Assembly: GCA_026168455.1 (NCBI GenBank)
Contig: CM047428.1
Location: forward strand, 17,388,759 to 17,452,758
Length of the DNA stretch: 64,000 bases
Reading direction: 5' to 3'
Source: Theocolax elegans
Taxonomy: Eukaryota > Arthropoda > Insecta > Hymenoptera > Cerocephalidae
Shown: positions 11,420-25,082 of the stretch, in pieces
How positions within the stretch are numbered: the stretch's first letter is position 1
Layout of the letters: every line of letters begins with the position of its first letter
Program-made: the position numbers and the translations under genes
Notes under the pieces: generated by a model
Database searches by the model: none
What the model saw: only the letters and a program-made list of their open reading frames with translations
Told to the model about the DNA's origin: nothing

Positions 11420-14400
11420 CCTTACCACCTACCCAAACCCTTATACACATCGCGCACTCCGGTTTCGGAGCTATCGCTTGTATTATCTTACGGTCACCAG
11501 TGTATATATACATATATATGTATACACATACACTTAAGAAGGCAGCACAGGTTTCTTTCTTCGCCTAAAACCTCCTCGAACATTCCTGAAAACGTGATAA
11601 TGTTAGAAGAGAGGATGACTATATGTATGTAAAGGGAGAAGAAAATTCCAAGAGATGTTCTTACCGTGACAAACTACGATAATATACGACTTTATACCTG
11701 TGTCTTACTGATGAACGTGCTTCAAGGGTTCTTAAGGATTTTTTTTTTCTTTAAAGCCCTATAAGATGAATAATTAATGAATGACTCGTACGTATATAAA
11801 GAATTAGTTTATTTCATCGCGTGAAAAATATTCTTTTCATTCACCATTTTCGCGTGACAAAAGATTCACTTTGGTGGTCTTTAATATATATCCTTCTTTT
11901 AAGATGGACTGTTATTTGCTCAGTTGTATCGATACGTTCAACTTATTAATTTTTCTTACTTGCTTACGTTTCGTTTGTAAATTGTTATGACTTTAAAACT
12001 TCTTTTTGTTATAATTAAATTTTATACACATGTTGATAGTTTGATTTTGTTTACTAGCTCTCGTCTCGAGTCGTTTGAAATCAATAACAAATTGTGTGGT
12101 TTGAATTAAACGTGACTATGTTAAATAATTAATCGATTAATTGAATTATATTATCTGTAAAATTTCAAGGATATCGACAATGCCAGCTCTGATAATGTTA
12201 AGAGTGTATATATGAGAATACCAATTACGAATTGTTCGATGCGTATAAAGGGTTGCATGGTTCGAGGAGCCACTAGACAAAGTGTCAACGCAACAAGTAG
12301 AAAAATACCGTCGTACCTATATAATTATTTATAAATTTTCTATTAAATTTTACATTCAGAGTTATTTGGCTATGTACTATATGACTAATAATTTTTGTGT
12401 GTGCTCAAATTTTTACAATCACTTGCAAAATAAAAGTATCGTTGATTAATCACGTTTTAAAGTAATAAATCGAACATTCCAATAAGTCTTCGTTTTTTCA
12501 ACGTATAAATTAAATACGACGCAGTCAATTTTGTTTTTTTTTATCTGGACCAACATTTTTTATTATTTATATTTCTCAATGTCAGTTTGATTAGAAAATA
12601 ACGCCGCGAGTCGTAAAATAAATCTCATTAATAATACTTATTACTTAATTATTGAGTCGCATATTTTTAGATCTACATTACATTAAAAATATAAGCATAA
12701 CAATTTATACTACACTAACAATTACTCTACATAATAATTGAAAAAACGAAGGTAATTACATAAACAGCCTATTCTCTATTATGTTTTTGAGTGCTAAAAA
12801 ATTTTTATAAAACTTACGATAATTCGTTCCCTGAAACACATTTCTAAGAATAAATATATAATATAATAATAAATCATAAATGAGAAAATAAATCAATATA
12901 TATTTAAATATAATGCTACGTACAATTAAGTAAAATGTGTAAAAAGTTAGCTAATGTGTTGTACAGTGCTACGTAACGGTATTCAGGTACCGAGTCTTCA
13001 TAAAAAGTAAGAATGTCTAGGATAAGACTAAAAAAATTCACATGTTTCAAAAAGAAATAAAGAGAGAGAAATGTGACGTTTTGCTATAGTGACTCATACG
13101 GGGCATTGAACTTGTTACGATTATATCACATGATATTCAAATTTCCTTTTTTTGCTCAATTTAATTACAATCACGTATTTATATCAATTGAACGTGAGCA
13201 GTTTTCTAAACGCCATTTTCATACCAACGTCTATTGCCAATACAGCTACTATACCGTTCCAAATTTAAACGAGAGGTAATAAATTCTATAAATAATAGTT
13301 TTAGACGTACAGTACATACGTGTATAAGGACTGTAGATAAATCTGTTCATAATTTTTGAACAACATTCTAATTTAAAAAAAAAGAAACTGGCAAAAAATT
13401 GTCGCTCGATCTTTATTATGAAATCAATCTCAATCAATCTTAATTCAAAACGAAAAATAAACTGCAATACGTCTAATGTTAAAAATTTGCAAACCATCAA
13501 GATCGATGAACTTGGACAACAATTTGATAAATTTTGATTGGATGGTAAGAAACTAGGGAATCCCCAGACATTTAAAGTAGATCGAGTTACAACCTTCTCC
13601 TTTACCCGGGCGCTATGTAGCCTGCGTTGATGATCTTTAACCGTATAGGTCTCCTAAGATTTTCCGCTTTTGATAAGCCTGTGAGCATCATTGCTCGTTT
13701 TGCAAAAGAGTAGAAGCGATTGAGGAAGTAAAGACGAAGAAGAAGAATAAGAAGAACAAAAAATGATAGTACTCATTGTCAGGGTCAGATCGCAAAACCG
13801 TTCAAGGGGACTGTTATAATGTTGATAAATGATGCAAAAACATGGAAATCCCTGCGTTTCGTGAAACAGACAGTTAACTGTTACACATGAAAGTTATTTA
13901 TCACTCTTAAATGCGTAATTGATATTTCATTGCGATGATTTCTCGATATATCTTTTTGTAAATAGCATCATTAAGTAAATTAAACATATCTAGTATATCA
14001 ACGAATATCGAAAGGTACATATCACATTCTTTAAATCAGTTAGATAATTAACAATAAAATTTTCATTGAAACGTTTCTAAATCATTATTTATATAATTTT
14101 TGTAATATTTAATAAACATTTCAAAGACGATCAATAAATAAATAAAATAGCGCAGTTAGTAACAATAACACGTACACAAATTTTTGCGTAAACTATAATA
14201 ATTAAGAGTTTACACTTACTTACTTACTACAATCACTGATTTTGTAAATGTCCAATCGTATCAATAAATCTACAATAAAAGGTGTTTAATGCATAAAGTT
14301 TATCTGCCAAACAAGTTTTGATATTCCGTCATCAATAAAAAAGAAGATACAATGAAAGCATCAGGATGTTTCCAACAAAGAATAGAATCGTCATCTTTTT

Positions 14401-16534
14401 TTTTCAAGAACTCGTTCAGTTTATCTTGACGCCCATCTTTCTTTCAAAGGAATCACTCGGGTCATTTTGGTAGAACGTACAGCATCGGCACGTCATCGAT
14501 TAAATTGCGCACGATTTAGCAGCTCTGTAATTCGACTTTTTACGGTATAGACCAAAATTACAATACCATTGTAACACGTATACCACGATGATCATCATTT
14601 TAAGCGATATTCAAGCTTGTCTTACGTAGTTGGGAAAAACGTAATCGATTAAACTCAAACTTTGTTTATCATAAATATTCTTCTTCAATGCTCTGTATAT
14701 ATGTAAACTTGTACTTTTTTTATACGCAATCTAAAATATTATGAAAGTTCAACATTTCTTAAAAATAACGTTTAATTATGTAACCGCTTAAGTGATATTT
14801 TTCCAAAGTTTAGTGATAAATTGCGCGCGCGCACAATATCTACGATGACTCAAAACAAAAAAATTGTATAATAGCTATAATTGCCTTCATTAGATTTTAT
14901 ATATATATAATTTTTGTTTTACTGTGTGCCTAACCCATTGAGTGCGAAAAAAAAAATGGAGAATGAATAAGTACAATGGGTAAACTAGGAAAATTCATGA
15001 CGCAGTTTATTACACTTCCTAGAATATAAATTGTATCCATGACTCTCTTTTTTTCCATATCTAACATCTCGATATGGTGGTGACTTTAGAAGAGTGAAAA
15101 GATCCATTGATTCGTATACCAATCATTCTTGAACGAATACACCGATAAAAAGAGAAAAAAAAAATTGTGAAAAGGAACAAGATGTTTTTATTATGACCTT
15201 GGCAATGATCTTACGGATGCGAGCGCGTACATCTTCAAAAAAGTTTCCTGAAACAGTTAAAAGATTGTTAAATATTTTAATTTTCACGTTTAAGTAACTT
15301 GAAGAACATTTATTTTATTTGATACGCGTGGTTCGTCCATTAGTACTTGTTATGTAAAATTGTTAGAAAGTAAGCAATTTATGTTTGCAAGTTGCACGCG
15401 TCCTTCTAAAATATAAAGATAAATGCAGGACATTAAGGAATGTGTCCAAACGCAATCGTTGCAATTCGTTTGTTATTTTAAGGATGCGAATCTTTTTCAA
15501 TTAATTATTTTCCATTTAGAAATTGTATTGAGAACACACATACATCAGCACATTTTAATAATTAATAAGTTTTTTTTATACTTCTATATGTAATTTATAT
15601 TCAATATCATGAACACGATAATTATAGTCTTAATTACAAGTTAGTGTAAGGCTATTTTAACCTTAAAGTAGCTTTATCATCGATTTTATGAAAAATATGT
15701 TTTAATATCCCCACTGCTCAATTCGATAATAAGAACATTTTTATAAAAAAAAGTAAAACGTACTATATATATATATTTATAAATTTCTAGTGTGATCGAG
15801 TTATTGTCCTTCGTATTGACACACTTGGGACTAATCTCATTACAATATTGATCGCCATTTACTAATTGACACAATTCACTGATGTGGTTTTTTAATTTGA
15901 ATACGTATTATTTCTGTATATAATGGTATAAAGAAAGTTTGTTTGCTTACTTACATTGTATTAGGTTTGATTAATTAAATGCGTTCATTCATATACTACT
16001 TAGAATTGTTTGAGTAATATATTTAACCGTATATATAGGTATTATATATGTACGAAAATAAAATTCATCGATTTACCGAGTAATATAATTTCCTTCCCTT
16101 TTGTATTACGAACCATTTCTGTATAAATTCGTCATTAACATTAATTCATAGTTTTCCCCGTGTTTGTATTTTAATTTCATCGTCCATAGAATGTACCGTT
16201 TTGTGTAAGAAAACAAATAAATGTTGCATCAAATTACCTAAATATATATGTTTTATTTTATATACAATTAATTAATTACAAAGTAATTTAATTATTACAA
16301 CGTTATATTTTAAAGTTAAATTTGAGCTATCGTCAGGATGACCTTTACATCACCATTAAAAAAATTGTGCGAACTTCCATGAATGTATATCATGAATCAT
16401 TATAATTTTTATTGTCCTTAACAATACGTTCCCATACTTTTTTTTATAAATACCCGTTGGATAAGTGTTAAGATAAATTTAATTATAATCAGTGTAATAA
16501 TAATTATTATTGCCAAGATAACACGAATATCTGT
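11420..16534. other. Intergenic region between divergent genes B and C
   Basis: About 5 kb, AT-rich. The two flanking genes are transcribed away from each other, so regulatory DNA for both could lie here. A slightly GC-richer patch at 13540-13820 and a short CGCGCGCG run near 14823 were noted. No exon, RNA gene or conserved-looking open frame could be supported; open frames of 60-83 codons have AT-driven composition. Confidence 0.45.
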
Positions 16535-16676
16535 ACACCGAGAGAGAAAAGAATATTTGCGACGAATCAAACACCATGAAGACAAGTTTCTTCTACGTAC
16601 AAAAACTACATGGTGGTTTAAAATATAGTTAATACATATATTCATTTGCCGCAAATATTACTTTCTCTCTCGGTAT
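16535..16676. mobile_element. Short MITE of about 140 bp upstream of gene C
   Basis: Inverted termini ACCGAGAGAGAAA...AATATTTGCG on the left and CGCAAATATT...TTTCTCTCTCGGT on the right pair almost perfectly over about 25 bases. Flanks are TA-rich (CTGTA / TATA). It sits about 330 bases before the gene C start site. Confidence 0.6.
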
Positions 16677-16976
16677 ATCGATTGAAATTAAACAAACAAA
16701 TTAAATTTTTCCATAAAAAAGGAAAGTAAAGCAAACAAATCGTGCCGTGAGAAATCGTCCTTGCGAATCACGGGTTTTCTCAACGAGATAAAAAAAAATT
16801 TCTTTCTTACTCGCGAAATCGTCACTGTTTGTAAACCAAATATCACGACTATACAGAGGCAACACGTGGTTAAAGCACATACAGTCCCGTTTTTTTTTTG
16901 GTGAGGCTTAAACCGCCACGCGTTCGCAGATCGGGAAGCGCGCGGAGAGACCCCCGAGGCGAATGCGTCCGAATGC

Positions 16977-17014
16977 TATATAAGATCATCGTGAGACGCG
17001 TCGTCTTAGTCATT
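16977..17014 (+). promoter_or_regulatory. Core promoter of gene C
   Basis: TATATAA at 16977-16983 is followed about 31 bases later by a TCATT initiator-like site (17010-17014). The surrounding 100 bases are GC- and CpG-rich in contrast to the AT-rich flanks. The 5' UTR would be about 145 bases. Confidence 0.6.
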
Positions 17015-17158
17015 CCGTAGTGAACTGGCGTGCCGACAGTTAGTTATTATTAAAGAGTCTTGTGAGAATTCGCGCAATATACGGTGTGTGAGTGGAGGGT
17101 TACCCTTTTCTTTTAATTACATAATTACCGATAGGCTGAGGCGTTAAACGATCTAATC

Positions 17159-20100
17159 ATGACTGCCAAAGCATCTTACCTGATTTTCGGATTGTTGCTC
17201 TTAGTTGGAACGCAATTGGCAACCGGTAAGTTTTAATTTTTAATTTTTTTACTTTTTCTTCTATTTCTCTTTTCAATAGGTATCACACATGTGCATCCTG
17301 TACGATTCGTTTCTGTACGTTTTCCTATTTTTTTCCTGATTCGCAGTTATATATATACAAACACGTGATGTCCGCTCGTTTCGATTTTTCAGTTTTGACC
17401 ATCGTGAAGACTTTTCAACTAGATACTCGAGAATAATCCATCTAAATTTTATTATTTAAAGAAATCGTTGTACCTGTTTGATAATTTTTTTAAATACAAA
17501 TATACACTCATATATATATGTTGTGTCACACACGAATTGTAGTTGTTTCGTGAAGAAAAATGAAAAAAAAAAACATAGGTATAATAATAACTTAATTGAA
17601 ATGTATAGTATTAACACTATTTAATTGCCAAGTCGTTATATAAACCGAGCCGTCTACGCAGATATCCAGTTAAATTGATGCATAATACAGTCGTAATAAA
17701 AAAAAGTGAAGAATTTATAACAAAAAAAAAAAGAAAGAAAAAAAACAATAAAAGAAATCTTTTTATAACAATAAATTTGTTTACGTAAATATGTAATGCA
17801 TGCATCCGACGATAAGGCAGGTATAAATCCTTAGACTAATTATATAGTGATTCACCGATATCCACGACGCGCGCGACTCAAGACCGTACGTCCGTTAAAG
17901 AAAAAGATCCTTTATCTAGATTATGTATACATAATGAAGACGACTCAGTGTAAATAATAAAAGTTTCTCTATCCGTATGAGAATATACCTACACGCATAA
18001 AAATTGTTTCCCTTACACCCAGCTGTCATACACGTATATATGTATGTACATATAGTTGTGACGACCTCTTCAAACATTCACCTTGACACCCAGAGTTCAA
18101 TTATATCTTTGACTCTTTCTATCTTATATATGCTATGCGCAAACATTGCTCTTTATGTGTCTTTTGCTCTTTGGTACCATGTGAAGTTTAAACAAATACC
18201 ATATATATATATACCTCTATATATATATACGCATTAGACTTATGTGAAATTCATTGCCATTTCTTTTAGTTTACTGTCGCATTATGAAACACATTTATTT
18301 TTTTCTTACTTTGACCGATGTTTACTCGTTACTGATTGATTTGTAATTACGCGTACATACGGATAAGACTAATATTAAGTAACTATGTCAATATAACTTA
18401 TTTTATTTGTATATACATTTTAGTTTAATATGTTTCTAATTTTCTGCTCGGGCACGATATATGCTAATTCATTTATAAATATTTAAACTATTGAAATTGT
18501 TGGATCTTTGGTTTTCGCATATTAATTCAAATAATAATTAATAAAATTACTAGTTTTTACATTATTATCTATACGTTATCCACCCATTTCGTCGAGCATT
18601 ATGCGAAATATGCATGACTTTAATTATGGACAAATTAATTTTTTTTTCTCCTTTTCGTGCACTTGCTATATTAAGTTTGATGACATTGAATGTATAAATT
18701 GTTTTCTCATTAGAATCAATATGTTGCAATTTTATCTCTTTTATTTGTAACATATTTGTTTCAAAGTATACTTTTCGACAGACGTGACATTAGAAACACA
18801 ACCGACGAGCGCCGACACTCGCAAAAAACCAGACCGCAATCAGCGTAAAACACAACAATACGTGTGATACACCCAATCGAACTTCACTTGTACTATAAAT
18901 ACATAAATACCATTTCGTTTTAATTTACTTGTGCTGCGAAATGATCATGAATAAACATACTTTGCACGTGATCGCATATACCAATGTTTACATGGTTTAA
19001 TGGATATTTTGCAATCTATAATTTTAAAATCCTAGAATCGCATCCATTAAATCGTTTTTTTTTTCCTGCCATAGATTGTTTTCACGTAATATAGTGTGAT
19101 TCAGAAAATGTAGAACAGTAAAAGCAAAAAAGAACCTGTATTACTAACTATTATACGATAATCATGGAACAAAAAAAACCATTACTTATAATAAATCGTA
19201 CATGGATCCACGAACAAAAAAAAATAAGAACAGCCTAATATACGGCTCAGCATCGACAATATCATTAGAACAAGGCATTTTTTTCTATTTTCCGCACTAA
19301 AAGGCAAATCGGTGGATGAAACATTCAAGGATGACCAATATAACACGAGAACGCTAAGGTTAACCAAGCGAGATGCTAACGAAGAGAGCAAAGAGAAAGA
19401 TACCACGACACTGCCATTAACGGAAGGTTCAGAAAACGACGATACCAAAGATTCAGCTGTTAAGCCATCAAAATCGCGAAGGCAAACGTCCGAGCCTACG
19501 ACGACACCAGCCGGAACGACACCGGCTGGCGACGAGGAAAGCACAACCATAATTCCCGAAAAGGAAGACGACAAAGGGGAAGATGACGTAGCTACGGTTA
19601 AACCGTTGAACGATAAGGATGAAACGCCAAAGAACGAGAATGACGACAGTAATCCAAATTCATCGACGGTATCACCTGCGTTATCCGACAGGATACAACC
19701 GGAAAAAGAAGCTGCTGGTCCAAACTCGATCAATCAACCAGCCTCGAATCTTCTTCCACCGATGCCTTACAACTTCTATGCGCCACACTATGCGCCAAAC
19801 TTTAACGGCTTCATCCCGCCGCCATACGATCCTGGTTTCGCTCCAAATCCATGGGGTTATGGTCACGTACCCTCGCCATCCTCGGGTCCTTACGATTATC
19901 CTTACCCATCTGGACCAGCTTTCAGTGATTCTAAAGTTGGCGGAGGTTCATCAGCTTTCGCTGGTGGTTTCGCCAGTGCTAGCGCCAGTGCGGGTGGTTC
20001 GGGTGGTACCGTTTCCACTTCGACATCACCAGGTGGCGGTGGTAACAGGGCACAGCAAAGTTCTACCTCGTTCAGTGGATCTTATCCAGGAGTTCAGGTG

Positions 20101-23100
20101 CAATCTGGACCTTCCTTCATTGGCATTCGAGGTTCCTTCGGACCCAACAGTGACGACGAATCCGTGGCGATCGACGTCAACGGACCTACACCGTCAGGTA
20201 TGCTGTTCGATGATGCACAACGATTGGAAAGATACACCACGTGCTTTACAGGGATAACACTCGAAAATATCTTGTAAATTCTGTTATGCCGAAAGAAATG
20301 GTATAGATTTATTGGGGGATCTTAGGGCAAGGCGATTGTTAACTATATGGTGGATGTGTAGATCTAATTCTGATAAATCTATGTTAATATTGAGCTACGT
20401 GTATCTCTATGTTCATGTTTACTGATAATATCAGACTGTTACCTATTTAACAATATACGAATGCGTAGTTTACGTGGTTGTGTGAATATATGTTGTAGTA
20501 AATGTGTTATAGAAATAATGAACACGATTGTTGCTGCTGTAGCTTCTAAGGCAAATCAATTGAAAGTCATTTTACATGTACATATATCGTATAAGTTCGT
20601 GAATCACAAAGTGCCTTACAAAAACAACAGCAACTATCATATTTTGAAATACAAGTGACTAATATTTGATTTTCCAAAACTATCTATTAAGGTTAATCTA
20701 ACAGAAAAATAAAAACACCTCAAAACATTTTCCTGTAATTCAAAGTAGTAATTTCATTTGTTAATAATTGACTGTGAATAATAATCAACACTTTGCGTCA
20801 ATGTTGTAGATAAATCTAAAAAAGAAAACTATATAATTATTTGTTAAACGTGTATACTAATAAAACATTGTAGTGTACGTAGAAAATTAATGAAACTTTT
20901 ATTTCTCAGGTCATCCTTATCCAGCTTATGGACCTGGTTATACATCGATTTCAGGACCAGGTTACTCGGCAAGTGCCTCCTCCTCGTTTCAACCCACTCC
21001 ATTTGTGAACACGATCCCGTCTTATGGACCCTACGCTAATCCCGTAGACTTCCAGAACTTATTCCAACAGTATTTCGCAGCCCTTCAAGCTCAACAACAA
21101 GCATTCCAGCAACAGCTACAGGCTCAGATTCAGGCACAACAACAAGCGTTAGTACAGTTTATTATTTTGTTAATTAACGTGCCTTCATATATTACTCTTA
21201 AATAAATTGATTTAACTATTTAAGTATTTATTCATTTAACTCAAAAATAAACTTTTTTGATACAACAAATTACATTTTAAATAAATACTTACATGTCGAA
21301 TAAATAGTATTTTTTTGTTAATTAAGAATACAATTATTATAATTTTGGAAAGCTGTAAAAATAAATTAAATGTACGTTTTATTATTCGACAATATAAATA
21401 AAACTAGTATCGGTTAAAAATTAAAAATCTAGTAACGTGAAATAGATAAAACGTTTATCTACAGGGTAGATGTACCATTTTTGGCCAGTGCACCGTTTTT
21501 GGGCATATTTTTGAAATAATATTTTTTAGGTGTTAATTTATGTATTATAATAAATAAACCAAGTATAGAAAATGATTAATAAAATTAAATAAAATTAATT
21601 CGAAGACGAAATAATTATTACTGTAAACAAAAATAATGTTAAGACAAGTGTCCACAAACAGTCCAAAAATGCCAAAATCGGTGCTTTTACCCTGTCAAAT
21701 AAAAAATTATTTTATTGTACACATTTGTTTGTATTATATTCTACATAACACGTAAAAACGATTATTAAAATAATGTTTTGTGGCATTTTTCAAAAGAGGA
21801 GGCACTTTTGCTTCATCCGGTGCATTTATCACTAACGACCAAGGAAAAGTTGATCCTAATGCCCAAGTCTATGTAAACACTTATTCGACACCAAATTCCG
21901 CGTCAACTAGTACTTCAGTTGATTCACGTTCTGGTATAGGGGGTTCTAGAAGCACCGTTGTTGCTTTTCCCTCTCAAAACAAAAGCAATACTAATAGGTG
22001 ATGGGTTCTATTTAATGTTTACAGTTTGCTTTTTCACCGATTCACGATCCATCGAGTCACGGTGCATAATTATCAATAATTTCCATTAAATAATACATTT
22101 TCATCTCTGTTACTGCACTTGCTCTTTTTTTTCAGCTTGTTACGTAACATTTAAATTATAACGCAATGATCTGGGTATAAATAGATTCTATATACTATAC
22201 ATTTCACTTTATCAGTGTTCTATTTATTTATTTTGATAACAAATTGATTATTTATTTGTAACCATGGCATAATTAGCAACATGTTACATACTGTATATTT
22301 ATATACTAAAATTAATAGACATTGACACACATTCACGTTACACGTTTACATAATAAATACATGCAGTAATCTTTTAACACAATTTTAACACAGAAGACAT
22401 TTGAATGCAAATAATTAAACTTTTGTTAATAAAATTTTGTACCATTGAACAGAATTTGGGATCAGAGCAATCGTGTAGACAGTAACTTCGGTAACGCCGG
22501 TGGTAGTCCATCCACCGGACCGCAAAGTTCGTTCGCTAGTGCCAGTCTTGGACCTAAAGGTGGTTTCCAGACAGCTCAAATCAACCCAGTGAGTTATCAT
22601 TTTTATATACGATCTACATATAAATATATTTATAAAATAAATATTTGATAACACTTAATCGATGTCATTTCAATATTTTATTTTTATTATAAAGTATAAA
22701 GTCTATATATGTATAAAATATTTATTTTTATCAATGTAGTACAATCAATAACTGATTAATATTTATAATATTATTTAATTTAAATATATTTATTTAATCC
22801 ATTGAACTAGATTGATGTAAAATATTGTTAGAGTCAAATCAATATTTAACACAATTTTTCGTTAAATTAAATTCAATGTGTTATATATACCTACACTGCC
22901 AGTCACTTACTTTTACCCCCCCCCCCTGGAGCAAAATAGGATAAAGTTTAAAGTTTTGTATCTTTGAAAGAGATCATCGTACAAAAACCAGTCGGAGACC
23001 ATTTGAAAGCTTATTTTAATACCTTTCGATTCGCCTAAGTCACTTATAAAAAATACTATTTTTTGAAACTATTAAATGGCAATAAACTAGTTTAAAAAAA

Positions 23101-24241
23101 AAAATTTTTGGACACCTTTTTGAATTCAATGTAGTTTTCAAAAGATTGACGAAACCAAAAAGTTAACCAGATAGATTTTTAGCTTTTTTCAACAGCTTTC
23201 GACTGGTTTTTTTTTCATTTTTGTAACTTTATTTTAAACAAAGTTACGGTAGTTTTTGCTCGAAAATAGCCTTTTTTTTTAAAATCTAAATATATTAAAA
23301 ACTTTTATAGATACAAAAAAATGATAAAGAGAAAAAATGTCACTTTTATATCGTAGAATACGAAAATGTTTTAAGTAAGAGCAAACAAAAAAATTTTTTA
23401 TTAACTGTGTTTTTTATCTCTGCAGGTTGATTTTTTTCAAAGATGATTGTACTTAAAAAAAATACAGGTAATAAAAAATTTTTTTGTTTGCTCTTACTTA
23501 AAACATTTTCGTATTCTACGATATAAAAGTGACATTTTTTCTTTTTATCATTTTTTTGTATCTATAAAAGTTTTTAATATATTTAGATTTTAAAAAAAGG
23601 CTATTTTTGAGCAAAAACTACCGTAACTTTGTTTAAAATAAAGTTACAAAAATGAAAAAAAAACCAGTCGAAAGCTGTTGAAAAAAGCTAAAAATCTATC
23701 TGGATAACTTTTTGGTTTCGTCAATCTTTTGAAAACTACATTGAATTCAAAAAGGTGTCCAAAAATTTTTTTTTTTAAACTAGTTTATTGCCATTTAATA
23801 GTTTCAAAAAATAGTATTTTTTATAAGTGACTTAGGCGAATCGAAAGGTATTAAAATAAGCTTTCAAATGGTCTTCGACTGGTTTTTGTACGATGATCTC
23901 TTTCAAAGATACAAAACTTTAAACTTTATCCTATTTTGCTCCAGGGGTGGTAAAAGTAAGTGACTGGCAGTGTACCTGTAATTAAGAAAATGATCGAGTG
24001 ATTAAGTGATAGACGCGTAACTAAAATTTGAACAATGTTTGTTACGCAGGCGTCCCCAGGAATTTTCTCGCGTTTCGGCGACAGTATACCACCACCTTCT
24101 GGTAATTCGTACGGTGTCTTCAGTAGTTCAAGCTCAAGCTCCTCGACTGGTCCGGATGGCAAACAGACTTCCCATAAAACTGCCACAGTTGGCGTCAACG
24201 ACAATGGCAAGGTTACATACCAAACGGTTCACGATCCGTAA
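17159..24241 (+). CDS. Gene C: large secreted Pro/Tyr-, Gly/Ser- and Gln-rich protein, 575 aa, 6 exons
   Basis: Not recognised by name; composition resembles insect structural secreted proteins. Coding exons are 17159-17225, 19304-20197, 20910-21147, 21797-21997, 22453-22588 and 24050-24241 (1728 bases, phases 1, 1, 2, 2, 0), all GT/AG. Exon 1 encodes the signal peptide MTAKASYLIFGLLLLVGTQL and ends G|GTAAGT. Exon 2 encodes an acidic Thr/Glu/Lys-rich region (with KR at 44-45 and KSRRQ), then a Pro/Tyr-rich stretch (about 165-225), then Gly/Ser/Ala repeats. Exon 3 has a Gln-rich segment (QAQQQAFQQQLQAQ). Exons 4 and 6 each contain an ND[QN]GKV motif (413-418 and 562-567), suggesting an internal repeat. 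It ends VTYQTVHDP. If intron 2 were retained the frame would stop at 20275-20277. A very large palindromic transposon lies in intron 5. A structural extracellular role is inferred, not shown. Confidence 0.83.
17226..19303. other. Gene C intron 1
   Basis: A 2.1 kb AT-rich intron with poly(A) and AT microsatellite tracts (for example 17555-17760). A minus-strand open frame of 183 codons at 19182-19733 mirrors exon 2 of gene C and is a shadow. Nothing else is supported. Confidence 0.6.
21462..21694. mobile_element. MITE of about 233 bp in gene C intron 3
   Basis: Termini are imperfect inverted repeats: CAGGGTAGATGTACC on the left and CAGGGTAAAAGCACC read from the right. An inner pair (TTTTTGGCCAGTGCACCG / CACCGATTTTGGCATTTTTG) is also related. 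The left flank is TA; the right flank is TC, so a TA target duplication, if that is the mechanism, has decayed. No coding capacity. Confidence 0.55.
22894..23972. mobile_element. 1.08 kb foldback element (near-perfect palindrome) with TA duplication
   Basis: The left arm (22894 to about 23402) and right arm (about 23470 to 23972) are reverse complements over about 500 bases with only a few differences: a C-run of 11 on the left is ACCCC on the right, plus scattered substitutions. They are separated by a loop of about 65 bases. Both ends begin CACTGCCAGTCACTTACTTT and are flanked by TA, as expected of a Tc1/mariner-type insertion. No transposase frame is present, so it is non-autonomous. It lies in gene C intron 5 (22589-24049) and would be transcribed as a long hairpin in the pre-mRNA. 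The near-identity of the arms suggests a recent insertion or ongoing gene conversion. Confidence 0.85.
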
Positions 24242-25076
24242 ATACGACCCCTCACTAATCCTCGTATTTTAAGTTTAAAGCTAAATTTCTTTTTTACTAA
24301 TCCAAAAGTAGATGAGGATAAGTCGCTTCCGAATGCGTCGGGAGTGTTTATAATACGCTTATATACGATTACTGAAATTAAGGAGATTTTTCTTTTACTC
24401 TTTCTTCTTTTTTTTATACAATGCGATTATTATTTGCGATGATTATTTCATATTCCTGAACGGACCTTTTTTTTTGTATCCACTCATTCAATCTCCTCGA
24501 TGCGCGAACTGTGGAAACTTGGAAAAATTATCACTGCTAAGTTTTCGACTGAGGATTCTATCGCCATTAACTGTTGATGAACCGAGTAATCTTGTTACAT
24601 ATGGCATTTTACTAAGTCTGTTAATTAAATACTTCGTCGCGCATTTTTTTTTCTTTTGGAATTTTTTTTTTCCAACGAAAAAATTGATATGGCTTTGATA
24701 AAAGAAAACAAATAGCTTTTTAGCGTATACATCGACTTTTTTTCGAAATATAAAAATACTATTTTAAAGCTATTTGAAAAAAAAACTTGAATTTTTGCTT
24801 TAAGTCGATAAATGAAAACAGTATTTGACTTTTCAATGTCAAGCGATTGGAAAATACCGTGCGTCATAGTAATAGGTAAATCAATCAGTAATATTAGTAT
24901 AGACGATCTTTTAACGTGATTATTTTCAAATTAAAAAGTAATAAATTTGACCTGACTTGAAAAATTTTTTATTATTGTATAAATATGTAACACTTATTTT
25001 TTTACGCAGAATATTAATTTTATATACCTATATATATATATCTCAATGTGCAATACACGATATAAGATTCCATTGT

Positions 25077-25082
25077 AATAAA
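25077..25082 (+). terminator. Candidate poly(A) signal of gene C
   Basis: AATAAA about 835 bases after the stop at 24241; a second AATAAA occurs near 25254. Either could end the transcript before the convergent gene D. Confidence 0.35.
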
